DNA of 64,000 nt from contig NC_053491.1 in assembly GCF_905171775.1 (NCBI RefSeq), forward strand, positions 224,106,486 through 224,170,485. Direction: 5' to 3'. The notes below the pieces were generated by a model. That model was not told where the DNA came from. It was given only the letters and a program-made list of their open reading frames with translations, and made no database searches. Origin of the DNA: Rana temporaria (Eukaryota > Chordata > Amphibia > Anura > Ranidae). Positions 34,001 to 45,795 of the stretch are shown here, piece by piece. The position numbers were made by a program, and so were the translations under genes. Within the stretch, counting starts at the first letter, position 1. Each line of letters opens with the position of its first letter.

Positions 34001-34713
34001 CGGGCCAGATCCACAGTGAGAGTACGCCGGCGTATCTACTGATACGCCGGCGTACTTTCAAATTTCCTGCGTCGTATCTTTAGTTTGAATCCTCAAACCA
34101 AGATACGACGGCATCTGGGTTTGATCCGACAGGCGTACGGCTTCGTACGCCTTCGGATCGTAGATGCAATACTTTGTCGTCTGCTTGGTGGAGTGCGCGT
34201 CGTTTTCCGCGTCGAGTATGCAAATGAGCTTTTTCCGACGATCCACGAACGTACGTGCGGCCGTCGCATTCTCTTACGTCGTCTCTAGTCGGCTTTTTCC
34301 GGCTTATAGTTAAAGCTGGTATTTTGCGGCGTATAGATAGACTTGCCATGTTAAGTATGGCCGTCGTTCCCGCGCCGAAATTTGAAATTTTTTTTTTGCG
34401 TAAGTCGTCCGTGAATCGGGATGGACGTAAGTCACGTCTAACTTTAAAAAATGACTTCCTTGCGATGTCATTTCGTGCACGGCGGGAAATTTCTAAACGG
34501 AGCATGCGCAGTTCATTCGGCGCGGGGACGCGCTTCATTTAAATGAAACACGCCCCCTAATCGCCGATTTGAATTCCGCCGCCAGAAATACACTACGGCG
34601 CCGTAACTTACGGCGCGAAATCTTTGAGGATTTGAAAGAACGCCAGGTAAGGTACGGCAGCGTAGCGTATCTCTGATACACTGCGCCTATCCAATTCTAT
34701 GTGGATTTGCCCC
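34001..34713. mobile_element. CpG-rich MITE (family R1), copy 5
   Basis: Ends CGGGCCAGATCCACA and complement GGGGCAAATCCACA bracket a core with GTACGCCGGCGTAT palindromes and the CTTAACATGG/CCATGTTAAG landmark. Target duplication is not clear. Overlapping ORFs on both strands reflect the hairpins. Confidence 0.85.
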
Positions 34714-34769
34714 TTTGTTTACAAACACACAGAACAGAGGGAAAACAGCCAGATAGAAAAGTAAAAGCA

Positions 34770-35255
34770 GCACACATTACACATTATTAGGCACATATTT
34801 AACTCCTTGATTGCCCCTAGATGTTAACCCCTTCCCAGCCAGTGTCATTATTATAGTGTCCGTTTTATCATTGTATTAGTGTCTCTAGCAATGTCAGTGT
34901 CAGTTAGTGACACCCCCAGATATTGCCTGTTAGTGCCAGATTGTCCGCAACCCTATCACAGTCACATTATAGGGGTTGAATTACTGAAGGCAAATAGACT
35001 GTGCACTTTGCAAAGTGTAGTTGCACTTTGTAAGCTTCAGATGAAAAGAATACCCAGTGATGTGCAATTAAAATAAAAATAAATAGTATTTTGCTTGCAC
35101 ATGACTGGATGATGAAAGTCAGCATAACTTTTGCTCATTTACTAAGCTGTGGAGCAACTGCACTTTGCAAAGTGCACAGTCTATTTGCCTTTAGTAAATC
35201 AACCCCTATAAGTCACTGATCACTGCCATTACAGTATAGCGTCTATAGCTGTGTA
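34770..35255 (+). repeat. TTAACC-type fragment split by a small palindromic MITE
   Basis: Sequence at 34770-34966 and 35212-35255 resembles the right half of the TTAACCACTT family (GTTAACCCCTTCCCAGCCAG). Between them, 34967-35211 is a 245-bp inverted-repeat element with ends TTATAGGGGTTGA and arms carrying TGCACTTTGCAAAGTG on both sides. Confidence 0.7.
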
Positions 35256-35256
35256 A

Positions 35257-36215
35257 ACTGAACATTTTCCACATTTTGTCATGTTACAGCCAAAAACATT
35301 AATTTATTTTATTGTGATTTTATGTGTCAGACCAACAAAAAGTGGCACAAAATTGTAAGGTGCATTGGTATTCAGCCCCCTTTACTCTGATACCCCTAAC
35401 TAAAATCTAGCAGAACCAATTGCCTTCAGAAGTCACCTAGTTAGTAAATAGAGTCCACCTGTGTGTTATTTTATCTCAGTATAAATACAGCTGTTCTGTG
35501 AAGCCCTAATAGGTTTGTTAGAGAACTTTAATGAACAAACAGCATCATGAAGGCCATGGAACACACCAGACAGGTCAGGGATACAGTTGTGGAGAAGTTT
35601 AAAGCAGGGTTTGGTTATAAAATAATATCCCAACCTTTGAACATCTCACAGAGCACTGTTCAATCCATCATCCGAAAATGGAAAGAGTATGACACAACTA
35701 CAAACCTACCAAGACATGGCCTCCACCTAAACTGACAGGCCAGGCAAGGAGAGCATTATTCAGAGAATCAGCCAAGGGACCCATGGTAACTCTGGAGGAG
35801 CTGAAGAGATCCACAGCTCAGGTGGGAGAATCTGTCCACAGGACAACTATTAGTCATGCACTCCACAAATCTGGTCTATATGGAAGAGTAGCAAGAAGAA
35901 AGCCATTGTTGAAAGAAAGCCATAAGAAATCTAGTTTGCAGTTTGTGAGAAGCCATGTGGGGGACACAGCAAACATGGAAGAAGGTGCTCTGGCCAGATG
36001 AGACAAAAAAAATTACTTTTTGGCCTAAAAGAAAAACGTTATTTGTGACGGAAAACTAACACTGCACATCACCCTGAACACACCATCCCTACCGTGAAAC
36101 ATGGAGGTGGCACAATCATGTTGTGGGGATGCTTTTCTTCAGCAGGGACAGGGAAGCTGGTCGAGTTGATGGGAAGATGAATGGAGCCAAATTCAATGCA
36201 ATCTTAGAAGACGCT
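35257..36215 (+). mobile_element. Tc1/mariner transposon, both ends truncated
   Basis: It is the same subfamily as 26613-28931. The left repeat starts at ACATTTTCCACATTTTG, lacking the first bases, and the right side stops within the transposase at about 36215, where a TTTCACAC-type MITE begins. Confidence 0.88.
35547..36215 (+). pseudogene. Tc1-family transposase fragment
   Basis: MKAMEHTRQVRDTVVEKF opens an N-terminal helix-turn-helix domain (NISQSTVQSIIRKWKEY) that breaks at 35735. It continues in another frame from MVTLEELKRSTAQVGESVHRT to SLQFVRSHVGD. The following catalytic region is scrambled by stops and indels, and the second Asp and Glu are absent because the copy is truncated. Confidence 0.88.
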
Positions 36216-36217
36216 TT

Positions 36218-36699
36218 ACTGTAATTTTTGCAGCGCTTTTTCGGCTGCTAGCGGGGTACTTTTAACCCCCGCTATTGGTACGAAAAAGGGTTAAAACCAG
36301 CGCTTTGCCGGCGGTTTGGTGGCGCTGCCCATTGATTTCCATGGGCAAGGGGTGCTTTAGGAGCGGTGTATACTTTTTTTTACCGTCCTGCCAGCGCACC
36401 GCTCCAGTGTGAAAGCCCTTGGAGTGAAAGGAGAGGCTCTTTCAAGGCGCTTTGCAGGCGCTATTTTTAGCGTTATAGTGCCTGCAAAGCGTCTCAGTGT
36501 GAAAGCAGCCTTAAAAAAAACACCTCAAAAACGCCCTTGTCCATTGAAATGAATGGGAAGCGCTTCAAAAGCGCAGCAAACTGGTTCTTTTGAGTCATGT
36601 GACCTTAAAATAACGCACCGCTAACACCGCAAAAGCGATTGAAAAGTGCTACAAAACGTTTTATGGGCAGTTTTCGAGTGCCTCAGTGTGAAAGGGGTC
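36218..36699. repeat. TTTCACAC-type MITE, left end lost
   Basis: Hairpins such as GCGCTTTGCCGGCGG and AGGCGCTATTTTTAGCG occur, and the right end is CCTCAGTGTGAAAGGGGTC. The left terminus is replaced by the Tc1 fragment. Confidence 0.65.
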
Positions 36700-36703
36700 T
36701 TAA

Positions 36704-37156
36704 AGTGATATTAAAGGTTCAATTTTTTTTTTTTAAATAACATACATATCATACTTACCTCCACTGTGCAGTTAGTTTTGCACAGAGTGGCCCCGAACAT
36801 CTTCTTCTGGGGTCCCACGGCGGCTCTTGCAGGTCCTCCCCGCAATAGATAACCCCCTCTGAGAAGTTTTCTCCAGAGGGGGTTACCTTGCGGGCGCGCT
36901 CCATAGACGCCGAGAGTATGACTCGGCCCCACCGCCTGGTGGCCGCATCATTGGATTTGATTGACGGCAGCGGGAGCCAATGGCTGCGCTGCTATCAATC
37001 TATCCAATGAAGAGCTGGGAAGCCGCGGAGAGAGCGCGGTGTGATTGCGCCCACAGAAATTCAGGGCTCAGGTAAGTAAAACAGCTGGGCTGGACAATGC
37101 AAGGTGTTTTTTGACCTTAATGCATAGGATGCAAACACAAGGGGTTTACAACCCCT
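36704..37156. mobile_element. TTAA-target MITE with donor-like motifs in both arms
   Basis: The left end AGTGATATTAAAGG follows TTAA (36700-36703); the right end is GTTTACAACCCCT next to TTAC (37157-37160), a decayed target. The complement of ATACTTACCTCC (near 36753) and CTCAGGTAAGTAA (near 37067) are both near-perfect splice-donor consensus sites pointing outward. Confidence 0.78.
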
Positions 37157-37325
37157 TTACTCTGGGAAAGCCTGAACACTTGGATCTATAGAGAGACCCT
37201 GTGTGACGGCAGTAGTAACAACAACTGCTCTTTGAAATCTGAATCATTTCTCTGCTATACAAGGGACTTTAGGGATTGGAAGTTATACCAGACCGGCTAG
37301 GCTTTATTTGTATATGTTATACTAT

Positions 37326-38054
37326 TAGGTAGATTCAGGTAGCAGAGCCTATAGTTACGGCGGCGTAGCTTAGCGTGTTTAGGCTACGCCGCCGTAAGTA
37401 AGCTAGGCAAGTACATGATTCTCAATGTACTTGCCTGCTAAGTTACGAAGGCGTAGCCTAAATTGGTGGGCGTAAGGGCGCCTAATTCAAATATGTTGGG
37501 GGGGCGTGTTTAATGTTAATGAGGCTTGACCTCAAGTTTTTTACGTTTTTTTTAAACTGCGCATGCGCCGGGCGCCTACATTTCCCAGTGTGCATTGCGG
37601 CTAAGTACACCGCACGGGCCTATTGATTTCGACGTGGGCGTAAACGACGTAAATCCCGATTCGCGGACGACTTACGCAAACGACGTAAAAATTTCGAATT
37701 TCGCGGCGGGAATGGCAGCCATACTTAACATTACTATTCCACTAGGGCCTAGCTCTAACTTTACGCGGCCTATCTCTTACGCAAACGGCGTAAAAGTACT
37801 GCATTGGCCGGGATTACGTTTGTGAATCGGCGTATCGCCTCATTTACATATTCTACACCGACCGCAATGGAAGCGCCACCTAGCGACCATCCAAAATATT
37901 GCAATCTAAGATAGGACGGCGCAAACCGTCGTATCTTAGATATGTTTAAGCGTATCTCTGTTTGAGCATACGCTTAAACATAAGTTGGCGTAGATTCTGA
38001 GTTGGGTCGACTTATCTACTGATAAGCCGGCCTAACTCTACCAGAATCTACCTA
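37326..38054. mobile_element. CpG-rich MITE (family R1), copy 6
   Basis: Inverted ends TAGGTAGATTCAGGTAG and complement TAGGTAGATTCTGGTAG are flanked by TAT (37323-37325 and 38055-38057). The core includes ACGACTTACGCAAACGACGT and CATACTTAACATT landmarks. No coding potential. Confidence 0.9.
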
Positions 38055-38057
38055 TAT

Positions 38058-38729
38058 ATTTCTATAAATACGTTATTTGAATGCTGGAAATGCTGTTCTG
38101 GGAGCCCAATGGCTGTCCAGCTTAAAACTTGGCTGCCCTCCTCACTAGATGGCAAAAGCAAAGCTGCCGTCATAATAACTGCGGCACTAAAAGGAACCAA
38201 ATGTGTGCTGATAGATTTTTATCAGACTAGTCCCTGTGGAAAGGCCCCAGATACGTAGGTCCCCATTGTAAAATAGATTTCATTCATCTGTAAGCATAGT
38301 AACCAGTAAGCAAAGTATTCTCTTAATAATATACGTACTACAAGTTTTTTTTTTTTTTTTTTACTCTACAAAAGGTAAAAAAAAAGTTGCCTTGGGGTAC
38401 GTTCACTACAATTTGTCTATTTTAAAACAATCTTTGGAACGCTGCAAAACCTGATAACAGGAAACACAGACGGAAGTAAAAATGTAAGGGTAGTGTAGGT
38501 GGATGATCTTTAACCCTACGCACCTACCTGTGTTATCTAATCTTCTATGGACTCTCTCTGCATACATGGGCAGGACCATCCTTATACCACTATATACATG
38601 ATAATCACCTTTTCTATGACGCCAATCCCATTCTCTATACATCTTGTAATTGTGTGTCTCCTGATTGGCATGGCTGCTTCTGCTGTGCATTCCAAACATA
38701 ATATGTTAGATTGTTTGAAATTTGCATCA
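38058..38729. other. No gene seen; poly-T tract
   Basis: Contains a T run at about 38346-38362 and otherwise unassigned DNA. Confidence 0.4.
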
Positions 38730-38733
38730 TTAA

Positions 38734-39742
38734 CCACTTGCTTACTGGGCACATATACCCCCCTCCTGCCCAGGTGAAATTTCAGCTTCCGGCACTGCGT
38801 CGTTTTAACTAACAATTGCGCTGTCGTGCGACGTGTCAAAATTGACGTCCTTTTTTCCCCACAAGTAGAGCTTTCTTTTGGTGGTATTTGATTGCCTGTG
38901 CGGTTTTTATTTTTTGCGCAATAAACCAAAAAGTGCGACAATTTTGAAAAAAAATACAATATTTTTTACTTGTTGCTATAATAAATAGCCCAATTTAAAA
39001 AAAAACAATTTTTTTCTCAATTTAGGCCGATACGTATTCTTCTACATATTTTTGGTAAAAAAAAAAAAATAAATCGCAATAAGCGCAAAAGTTATAGCGC
39101 CTACAAAATAAGGGACAGAATTATTATTTTTTATTATTTTTTTTTTACTAGAAATGGCGGCGATCTGCGATTTTTATTGGGACTGCGACGTTATGGCGGA
39201 CACATCGGACGCTTTTGACACATTTTTGGCGCCATTCACATTTATACTGCGATCAGTGCTATAAATATTCACTAATTACTGTATAAATGTGACTGGCAGG
39301 GAAGGGGTTAACACTAGGGGGTGAGGAAGGGGTTAAATATGTTTCCTATAAAGTGTTCTAACTGTAGGTGGAGGGGGGTGACTGGGGGGGGGGTGACCGA
39401 TCTGTGTCCCTATGTACAAGGGACACAGATCGGTCTCCTCTCCAGAGACAGCACCGCTGTCTTTGTGTGAGCCGGCAATGACAGATGATCTCATATGTTT
39501 ACATATGAGATCATCTCTCATTGGCCGCACAGATCGCATCGCAAACGGCCACTCTGATTGGCCGTTCACAGCGATCTGTAATTGGCTGTGTCCAAGGGAC
39601 ACGGCCAACACAGAAGTTCCCCACTGCGCGCTCTGGAGTGCGCGCGGGGAACGCCCAAAGGGGCGGACGTCAATTGACGTCTAATTGGATTTTGAGATCC
39701 GCGCTGTAGCCGTTCTTTGACTATAGCGCGGGTCTCAGGAGG
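38734..39742 (+). mobile_element. TTAACCACTT-type element
   Basis: TTAA at 38730-38733 and 39743-39746 flanks CCACTTGCTTACTGG and complement CCTCCTGAGACCC. It is a full copy of about 1.0 kb containing AGAGCTTTCTTTTGGTGGTA and paired ACAGATCGGT hairpins near 39400-39435. Confidence 0.78.
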
Positions 39743-39745
39743 TTA

Positions 39746-40000
39746 AGAGCCGGTTCACACTGGGGCGGCACGAAAGGCGACTCAGCCGCCTGACAAGTCG
39801 CGTCCCATTCTAGTCAATAGAACCATTCTAATAGGAGCGACGCAAGTCGCTCCAACTTAGAAAAAGGTTCCTGTACGACTTTGGGGGGCGGCTCGGGGCG
39901 ACTTGCATTGACTTCTATACAGAAGTAATTTTGCTGGTCGCCTCTGAAGTTGTCTTCATGTCGCCCCTGAAGTCGTCCCGCCCCAGTGTGAACCGGCTCT
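39746..40000. mobile_element. TA-target MITE (AGAGCCGGTTCACACTGGGG ends)
   Basis: Perfect inverted ends of 24 bp including AGAGCCGGTTCACACTGG are flanked by TA (39744-39745 and 40001-40002). The whole 255 bp forms a hairpin. Its left TA overlaps the TTAA of the preceding element. Confidence 0.88.
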
Positions 40001-40401
40001 TACATATATTCATTTTCATTTCGATTCACGTTCCTATTTTTGAAAAAATGTTAACACCCATGTGGACTTTTGTTTGAAATCAACTGAACACAATTCAGGA
40101 GCATAAAAACAAAACCAATGTAAAGTCTTGGGCCCCATTCCCGCTTTGCGATTTGGGATTGCGGGCATAATTGCTCCCGGTTCAAAATCAAGTGGCAATC
40201 CTTGCAAAACGCGGCACCCCTCAATGGCACCAATAATGTGATGCGATTCTGGCGCGATTGTTGTGTGGCATTTGCAGCACACATTGCCGCTCCTCCAAAA
40301 AGAGATTGTGGTGGACTTCTTTTCAGAGGCAGGTGGCGAGGGAGCTATATATAATTTAACGAATAGCATATGCAGTATTTCATTTTCAGTTTAAGCTGAA
40401 C
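40001..40401. other. No gene seen; repeat-like hairpin DNA
   Basis: Contains GCGATTTGGGATTGCGGG-type motifs resembling the TTTCACAC family, but no ends were defined. Confidence 0.35.
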
Positions 40402-40760
40402 TTTAGTTAAAGTGGTGCTCCACCCAAAAGGGGAAGCTTTGCTTGTTTGCACCCAGCCCCTCCCCACTGCCACATTTTTTTTGGGGGGGGGGTTATCAGG
40501 TACCTGGTTTTGACAGGTACCCATTCCCAATTCCGAGTAGGATTTCTAGCCCCTCCTCCTTTCCCCCGCTGCCTTCTGGGACACACACAGGTCCCAGAAG
40601 AGGGCGGGACCATTCAGAAAGCACATGACAACGCGCGCATGCACAGCAGGCACAGTAGGCTTCACTTCCAGTTTCTCTTACTTACGATGCCAATGCCTTC
40701 ACCTGAAGCCGATTGATAAGATGTGACATTGTGGGATCCCTCCCTGGACAGGTAAGTGTC
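40402..40760 (+). repeat. TTAA-type MITE fragment (AGTGGTGCTCCACC end)
   Basis: It starts with AGTGGTGCTCCACCC after a TTAA and includes GACAGGTAAGTGTCC near 40747, a perfect donor-like motif in a small hairpin. The right terminus is not identified. Confidence 0.55.
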
Positions 40761-40901
40761 CTTATATTAAAAATCGGTAGCTATAGTATTTATAGCTGCT
40801 GACTTTGAATTTTTATTTTATATTTTTCAGACTGGGGCTCCTTTTTAATTTTCCTTTTTATTCCCCACATGATCATTACATGCTTGCTGTTTATAATCAG
40901 T

Positions 40902-41641
40902 GGCCCAGATTCAAGTAGAATTGCGCGATATTTGCGGGGGAGCAGGGCAACGATTTTGCCCTGCGCCCCCGCAAATATTTTGCGCTGCCCTCGATTCACG
41001 GAGCAGTAGCTCCGTGAATTGCGAGGGCGCGTCGGCAAATTTGCCCGGCGTAAGCGCGCGCAAGTTAAATGATCCCGCCGGGGGCGGGAATCATTTAAAT
41101 TAGGCGCGCTCCCGCGCGGAGCGTACAGCGCATGCTACGTCGGGAAACTTTCCCGACGTGCATTGCGGCAAATGACGTCGCATGGACGTCATTTGCTTCT
41201 AAGTGAACGTGAATGGCGTCCAGCGCCATTCACGTTTCACTTACGCAAACGCAGTGAAATTCAAATTTCACGGCGCGGGAAGGCCGGCTATACTTTAGCA
41301 TTGGCTGCCCCTACTATTAGAAGGGGCAGCCTTGCGCTAAAAGTAGCCGTACGGAAACTCCGTACCTGGCTTGCGCGGGGCCCGCGCAAGCTTGTGAATC
41401 AGTGGTAGTATGCAATTTGCATACTACACGCTGATACACAATGGGAGCGCCCCCTAGCGGCCCCCGCAAGAATGCAGCCTAAAATCTGCGAGGCATAAGA
41501 GCCTTATGCCGCACAGATTTTAGCCTGCAGTCGGTGTAACGAGGTTCCTGAATCAGGAGCACTCGTTACACCGGAGCAAGTAAGCACTTGCGCTGCGTAA
41601 CCTATGGTTGCGCGGGCGCAAGTGCTTCTTGAATCTGGGCC
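40902..41641. mobile_element. CpG-rich MITE (R1-related variant)
   Basis: Ends GGCCCAGATTCAAG are perfectly inverted and flanked by AGT (40899-40901 and 41642-41644). The interior differs from other R1 copies and is more GC-rich, with many perfect hairpins (for example around TTTGCGGGGGAGCAGGGC and its complement). It keeps CACTTACGCAAACGCAGTGA and the CATTGGCTGCCCCT stretch, so it is a diverged relative. Confidence 0.88.
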
Positions 41642-41644
41642 AGT

Positions 41645-41965
41645 ATTATTAGTATTTATTATGAGTGGGTTTATACATATATTTATATTTTAGGATGTAT
41701 TTACATCTTTTTTCAATAAGGATAATTTTGGGTGCCTGACAAAAGTATCTTGCGTGGCTCCAAAACGTTGCCTTGTGTTTACCATGTGACCACAAAAATA
41801 AAGCTTTGGACCCATTTTGAGGAATCTGGTGTGCTGGTGACATTTCTTCCCTCCAATCACAGAATACTTAGCATTCTTGGAAATAATAGTAACATTTCTA
41901 TGGAGGAGCTTGGCAAGCGATGTAACTCTTCTACAGTCACAGCAGCTAAATTTATCCTCAGCAAG
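41645..41965 (+). repeat. Retroposon-like fragment with CCAAAACGTTG and AATAAA
   Basis: The order GCCTGACAAAAG, CTCCAAAACGTTGCC and AATAAAGC matches the order found at 4864, 43980 (minus) and 60090. It may be the 3' end of a retroposon, but no tail or target duplication is visible. Confidence 0.45.
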
Positions 41966-43010
41966 CGCTGATCTCCTAGCACCCCTATGATCCTATGATC
42001 TCTTAGCACTCCTATGATCTCCTAGCACCCCAATGATCCTATGATCTCCTAGCACCCCTATGATCTCTTAGCACCCCTATGATCCTATGATCTCTTAGCA
42101 CCCCTATGATCTCTTTGCACCCCTATGATCTCCTAGCACTCCTATGATCTCTTAGCACCCCAATGATCCTATGATCTCCTAACACTCCTATGATCTCTTA
42201 GCACCCCTATGATCCTGTGATCTCCTAGCACCCCTATGATCTCTTAGCACCCCTACGATTCCTTTAGCACCCCTATGATCTCCTAGCACTCCTATGATCT
42301 CTTAGCACTTATATGATCCTATGATCTCCTATGATCTCCTAGCACTCATATGATCCTATCATCTCTTAGCACCCCTATGATCCTTTGATCTCCTAGCACC
42401 CCTATGATCCTATGATCTCCTAGCACCCCTATGATCTCCTAGCACTCCTATGATCTTTTAGCACTCCAATGATCCTATGATCTTTTAGCACCCCTATGAT
42501 CTTCTAGCACTCCTATGATCTCCTAGCACTCCTATGATCCCCTAGCACTTCTATGATCCTATGATCTCTTAGCCCCCTATGATCCTATGATCTCCTAGCA
42601 CTCCTATGATCCTCTAGCACTCCTATGATCCTATGATCTCTTAGCACTCCTCTGATCCTATGATCTCCTAGCACTCCTATGATCCTATTATCCCCTAGCA
42701 CCCCTATGATCCTATGATCTCCTAGCACTCCTATGATCTCCTAGCACTCCTATGATCTCCTAGCACTCCGATGATCCTATGATCTCCTAGCACTCCTATG
42801 ATCTCTTAGCACTCCTGTGATCCTATGATCTCCTAGCACTCCTATGATCCCCTAGCACTCATATGATCCCCTAGCACTCCTATGATCCTATGATCTCCTA
42901 GCACTCCTATGATGCCCTAGCACTCCTATGATCCCCTAGCACTCCTATGATCTCCTAGCACTCCTATTATCCTATGATCTCCTAGCACTCCTATGATCTC
43001 CTAGCACTGT
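41966..43010 (+). repeat. Minisatellite, 19-bp and 27-bp units
   Basis: About 45 units of CTAGCACTCCTATGATCTC (19 bp); many carry an extra CTATGATC, giving 27 bp. Units vary at CACC/CACT and CTCCTAG/CTCTTAG. No ORF crosses the array, because of stops and mixed frames. Confidence 0.95.
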
Positions 43011-43720
43011 TGAGATTAAATTCAGTTGCTGCTAGGACCCAGCCGCAGGCGCAAAAGGGAACTGGGCATGGGACACACATTAGAGGTTAGTGTCTCTTGT
43101 TCTCCATAGAAAAAAAAAACTAAACTGCAGATTTAAACTCAGTACAGCAATAAAATAAATTCTACGTATTTTTCTACTAGTAACAACTCTGACTACCAGG
43201 GATTCTATTCTTTAAAAGTGGTACTAGCCTTTAAAATTGGAGACAGTTAGGAGTAGATTTATAACATAGTAAATATTTGATTTTTATATTCCTTTGTTAC
43301 ATGTTTGCCACTGATTGCAGATTGCAACAAGTGGAGATTCTCTGAAACATATTAACTCCATATACTCCAGAAGGATTCACATATTTCCGGTTTATCAAAG
43401 GAAAAGTCCAGGTCTCGTACTTTTTGATATATTCTATTGGCTATATATTGATTTTATTAATGATTCACAATTAAGCAGATGTTTTAGTGTAAAAAAAAGA
43501 ATTTGCATAAAGTGCCATTTACCAATTGTCGTATGATTAGTGGTCTGAATGTTGGCGTATAGTCAATAAATGGAAAAAAATAACTTGTGTGCAGTGTTAT
43601 AAAAAAAAAATGGTTTGTGAACTGTGAAGGCCATATAAACTATTGAAATGAATCAGATTGCCCTTCACTTTTCACATGAAAAAGGGGAACTTTAATGGTG
43701 CTTAATCTTTTTACACTCAG
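43011..43720. other. No gene seen
   Basis: AT-rich DNA following the array; no exon or transposon end was recognised. Confidence 0.4.
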
Positions 43721-44215
43721 AAAAAGACAAACCTTAGGTCTCTAAAAACACATCTTTTTTATTTAAAAAATATTTGTAAAAAGAGGATCAGTCAGTCCAT
43801 ATAAAAACATATTGGATAGGTGTAGTATAATTATAGCATCAGCTACCCCATACACCTTCCAAAAATGATATTCAATCACAAATATAATAAATATAGAACC
43901 AATAAAAGATAAATTGATGACAATGAAGATGATAAAGGAAGGTGTAATATTCCAACGTGTTTCGCTTGTTGAGCTTCTTCAGGGGTTCAACGGGTGCAGC
44001 AAAAAATACATATTCAAAGAAACGGACACAACAAAACATAACAAGTGTAGTTATAATCATGTACAATGAGTTACTTACAACACAATTCATCCAAAATAGA
44101 GTAATCTTTTCAGTGTGAGTTAAAACCCGCAGGGAGCAAGCATTAGGGCAAGGACAAAAAAAGTGCAACAAGACAGTGCAGGGAACCCCCAATAGGCCCA
44201 GCAAGGGAGCCTAGA
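43721..44215 (-). repeat. Retroposon-like repeat with GAAGAAGC...CGAAACACGTTGG
   Basis: On the minus strand CCTGAAGAAGCTCAACAAGC is followed by GAAACACGTTGGAATATTAC and a T/A-rich stretch. The layout parallels the cores at 4864, 41735 and 60090. Boundaries are approximate. Confidence 0.5.
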
Positions 44216-44491
44216 GACAACAATAATGGAAAATAGTGCTTGGAAGCTGACCAAGGCGCCATTTACATTAGCGTACTTCCAAAGTCGCATGATTTCCAGA
44301 GAAACCTACCTGCCTGCTCACAGTCATCTTTGGAATGTACAGTGAGCTTCACAAGAGCAGTTCAGTTTACATTCTGGCACAGTCTGTGAGCCAGGATAAC
44401 TGAATGAGTGACACCATTCCGGGCTGGCCAATGAATACAGCCACAGCCCAGCACTTGAAGATGCCAGCGCCGCTAAGCGACATCAGACCAT

Positions 44492-44888
44492 TAGGCTACT
44501 TTCACACTGGGGAGGTGTTCAGGCACTTTAGCACTAGAAATAGCCTCTGCAAAGTGCCTGAAAACTGCCTCCCATTTATTGCATTGTGGCTTTTTCACAC
44601 TGGGGCGTTGCGCTTGCGGAACGTTATGAAAAGACCGGCAAGCAGAATCTTTGGGGCGGGTTGGCAGCGCTGTATTTAGCGCTTCCAAAAAAATGCAATG
44701 AATGGGCAGCGCCTTAAAAGCGCTTTGAAAGCTTTGCAAAACGGGACTCTTTACCTTTTTTTAGGTAAATAGCGACCTGCTAGAGGCTGAAAAGCGGCGC
44801 AAGAACGCTGTTTAAACAGCGCTAAACTGCCTCTAGAATGAGCGGCGCTTTAGCACTAACCACCGGCGCTGTCTGTGTGAAAGTACTC
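44492..44888. mobile_element. TTTCACAC-type MITE
   Basis: The left end TAGGCTACTTTCACACTGG pairs imperfectly with the right end TGTGTGAAAGTACTCTGATA. Hairpins near AGCGCTGTTTAAACAGCGCT occupy the interior. Confidence 0.7.
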
Positions 44889-45127
44889 TGATACCTTGTA
44901 CACACGATCGGTTTTCCGAGAACATGATCGGTAGCTTTTTCTCCCTACACACGACCGATTTTCCAGGCAGGAAATCTGCTATGAGAGCTTTGGTCAGGAA
45001 ACCCAACCGTGTGTATGCTCCACTGCAGGCTTTCCCCATAGAAAAACTGCCGGCTTAAAAACCGCTGGGAATCCCAGCAGGAAACAAGAAAACATGTTCT
45101 AATTTTTCCCGCCGGGATTCCCGGCAG
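44889..45127. repeat. TACACACGAYCG-type MITE fragment
   Basis: Begins ACCTTGTACACACGATCGG and contains the GGGAATCCCAGCAGG/CCCGCCGGGATTCCC pair. It is truncated at the Tc1 fragment on the right. Confidence 0.65.
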
Positions 45128-45428
45128 TTGTCCTGTGGACAGATTCTCCCACCTGTGCTGTGGATCTCTGAAGCACCTCCAGAGTTCCCATGGGCCTCTT
45201 GGCTGCTTCTCTGATTAATGCTCTCCTTGCCCAGCCTGTCAGTTTAGGTGAACGGCCATGTCTTGGTAGGTTTGCAGTTGTGCCATACTCTTTCCATTTT
45301 CAGATGATGGATTGAACAGTGTTCTGTGAGATGTTTGAAGCGTGGGATATCTTTCTATAACCTAACCATACCTTAAACTTCTCCACAACTTTATCCCTGA
45401 CCTGTCTGTGGTGTTCCTTGGCTTTCAT
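45128..45428 (-). pseudogene. Tc1-family transposase N-terminal fragment
   Basis: On the minus strand it starts MKAKEHHRQVRDKVVEKF and continues through the helix-turn-helix (NISQNTVQSIIWKWKEYGTT), NLPRHGRSPKLTGWARRA and VGESVHR, about 100 codons without a clear break. The whole catalytic DDE domain is missing. Confidence 0.85.
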
Positions 45429-45795
45429 GATGCTGTTTGTTCACTAAGGTTCTCTAACAAACCTCTAAGGGCTTCACAGAACATCTGTATTTATACTGAG
45501 ATTAAATTACACACAGGTGGACTCTATTTACTAACTAGGTGACTTCTGAAGGCAGTTGGTTCCACTAGATTTCAGAGTAAAGGGGGCTGAATACAAAGGC
45601 ACGCCACACTTTTCAGATATTTATTTGTAAAAAAAATTGGCAAACCATTTATTATTTTCCTTCCACTTCACAATTATGTGCCACTTTGTGTTGGTCTATC
45701 ACATAAAATCCCAATAAAATACATTTAAGTTTTTGGTTGTAACAAGACAAAATGTGGAAAATTTCAAGGGGTATGAATACTTTTTCAAGACACCG
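45128..45795 (-). mobile_element. Tc1/mariner 5' fragment
   Basis: It is the same subfamily as 26613. The 5' inverted repeat is present at the right (GTATGAATACTTTTTCAAG, near 45770-45790); everything downstream of the transposase N-terminal region is lost at 45128. Confidence 0.88.

Noticed and set aside
41966..43010. CRISPR-like regular repeats
   Set aside because: There are no unique spacers; units are contiguous and variable, in a vertebrate context.
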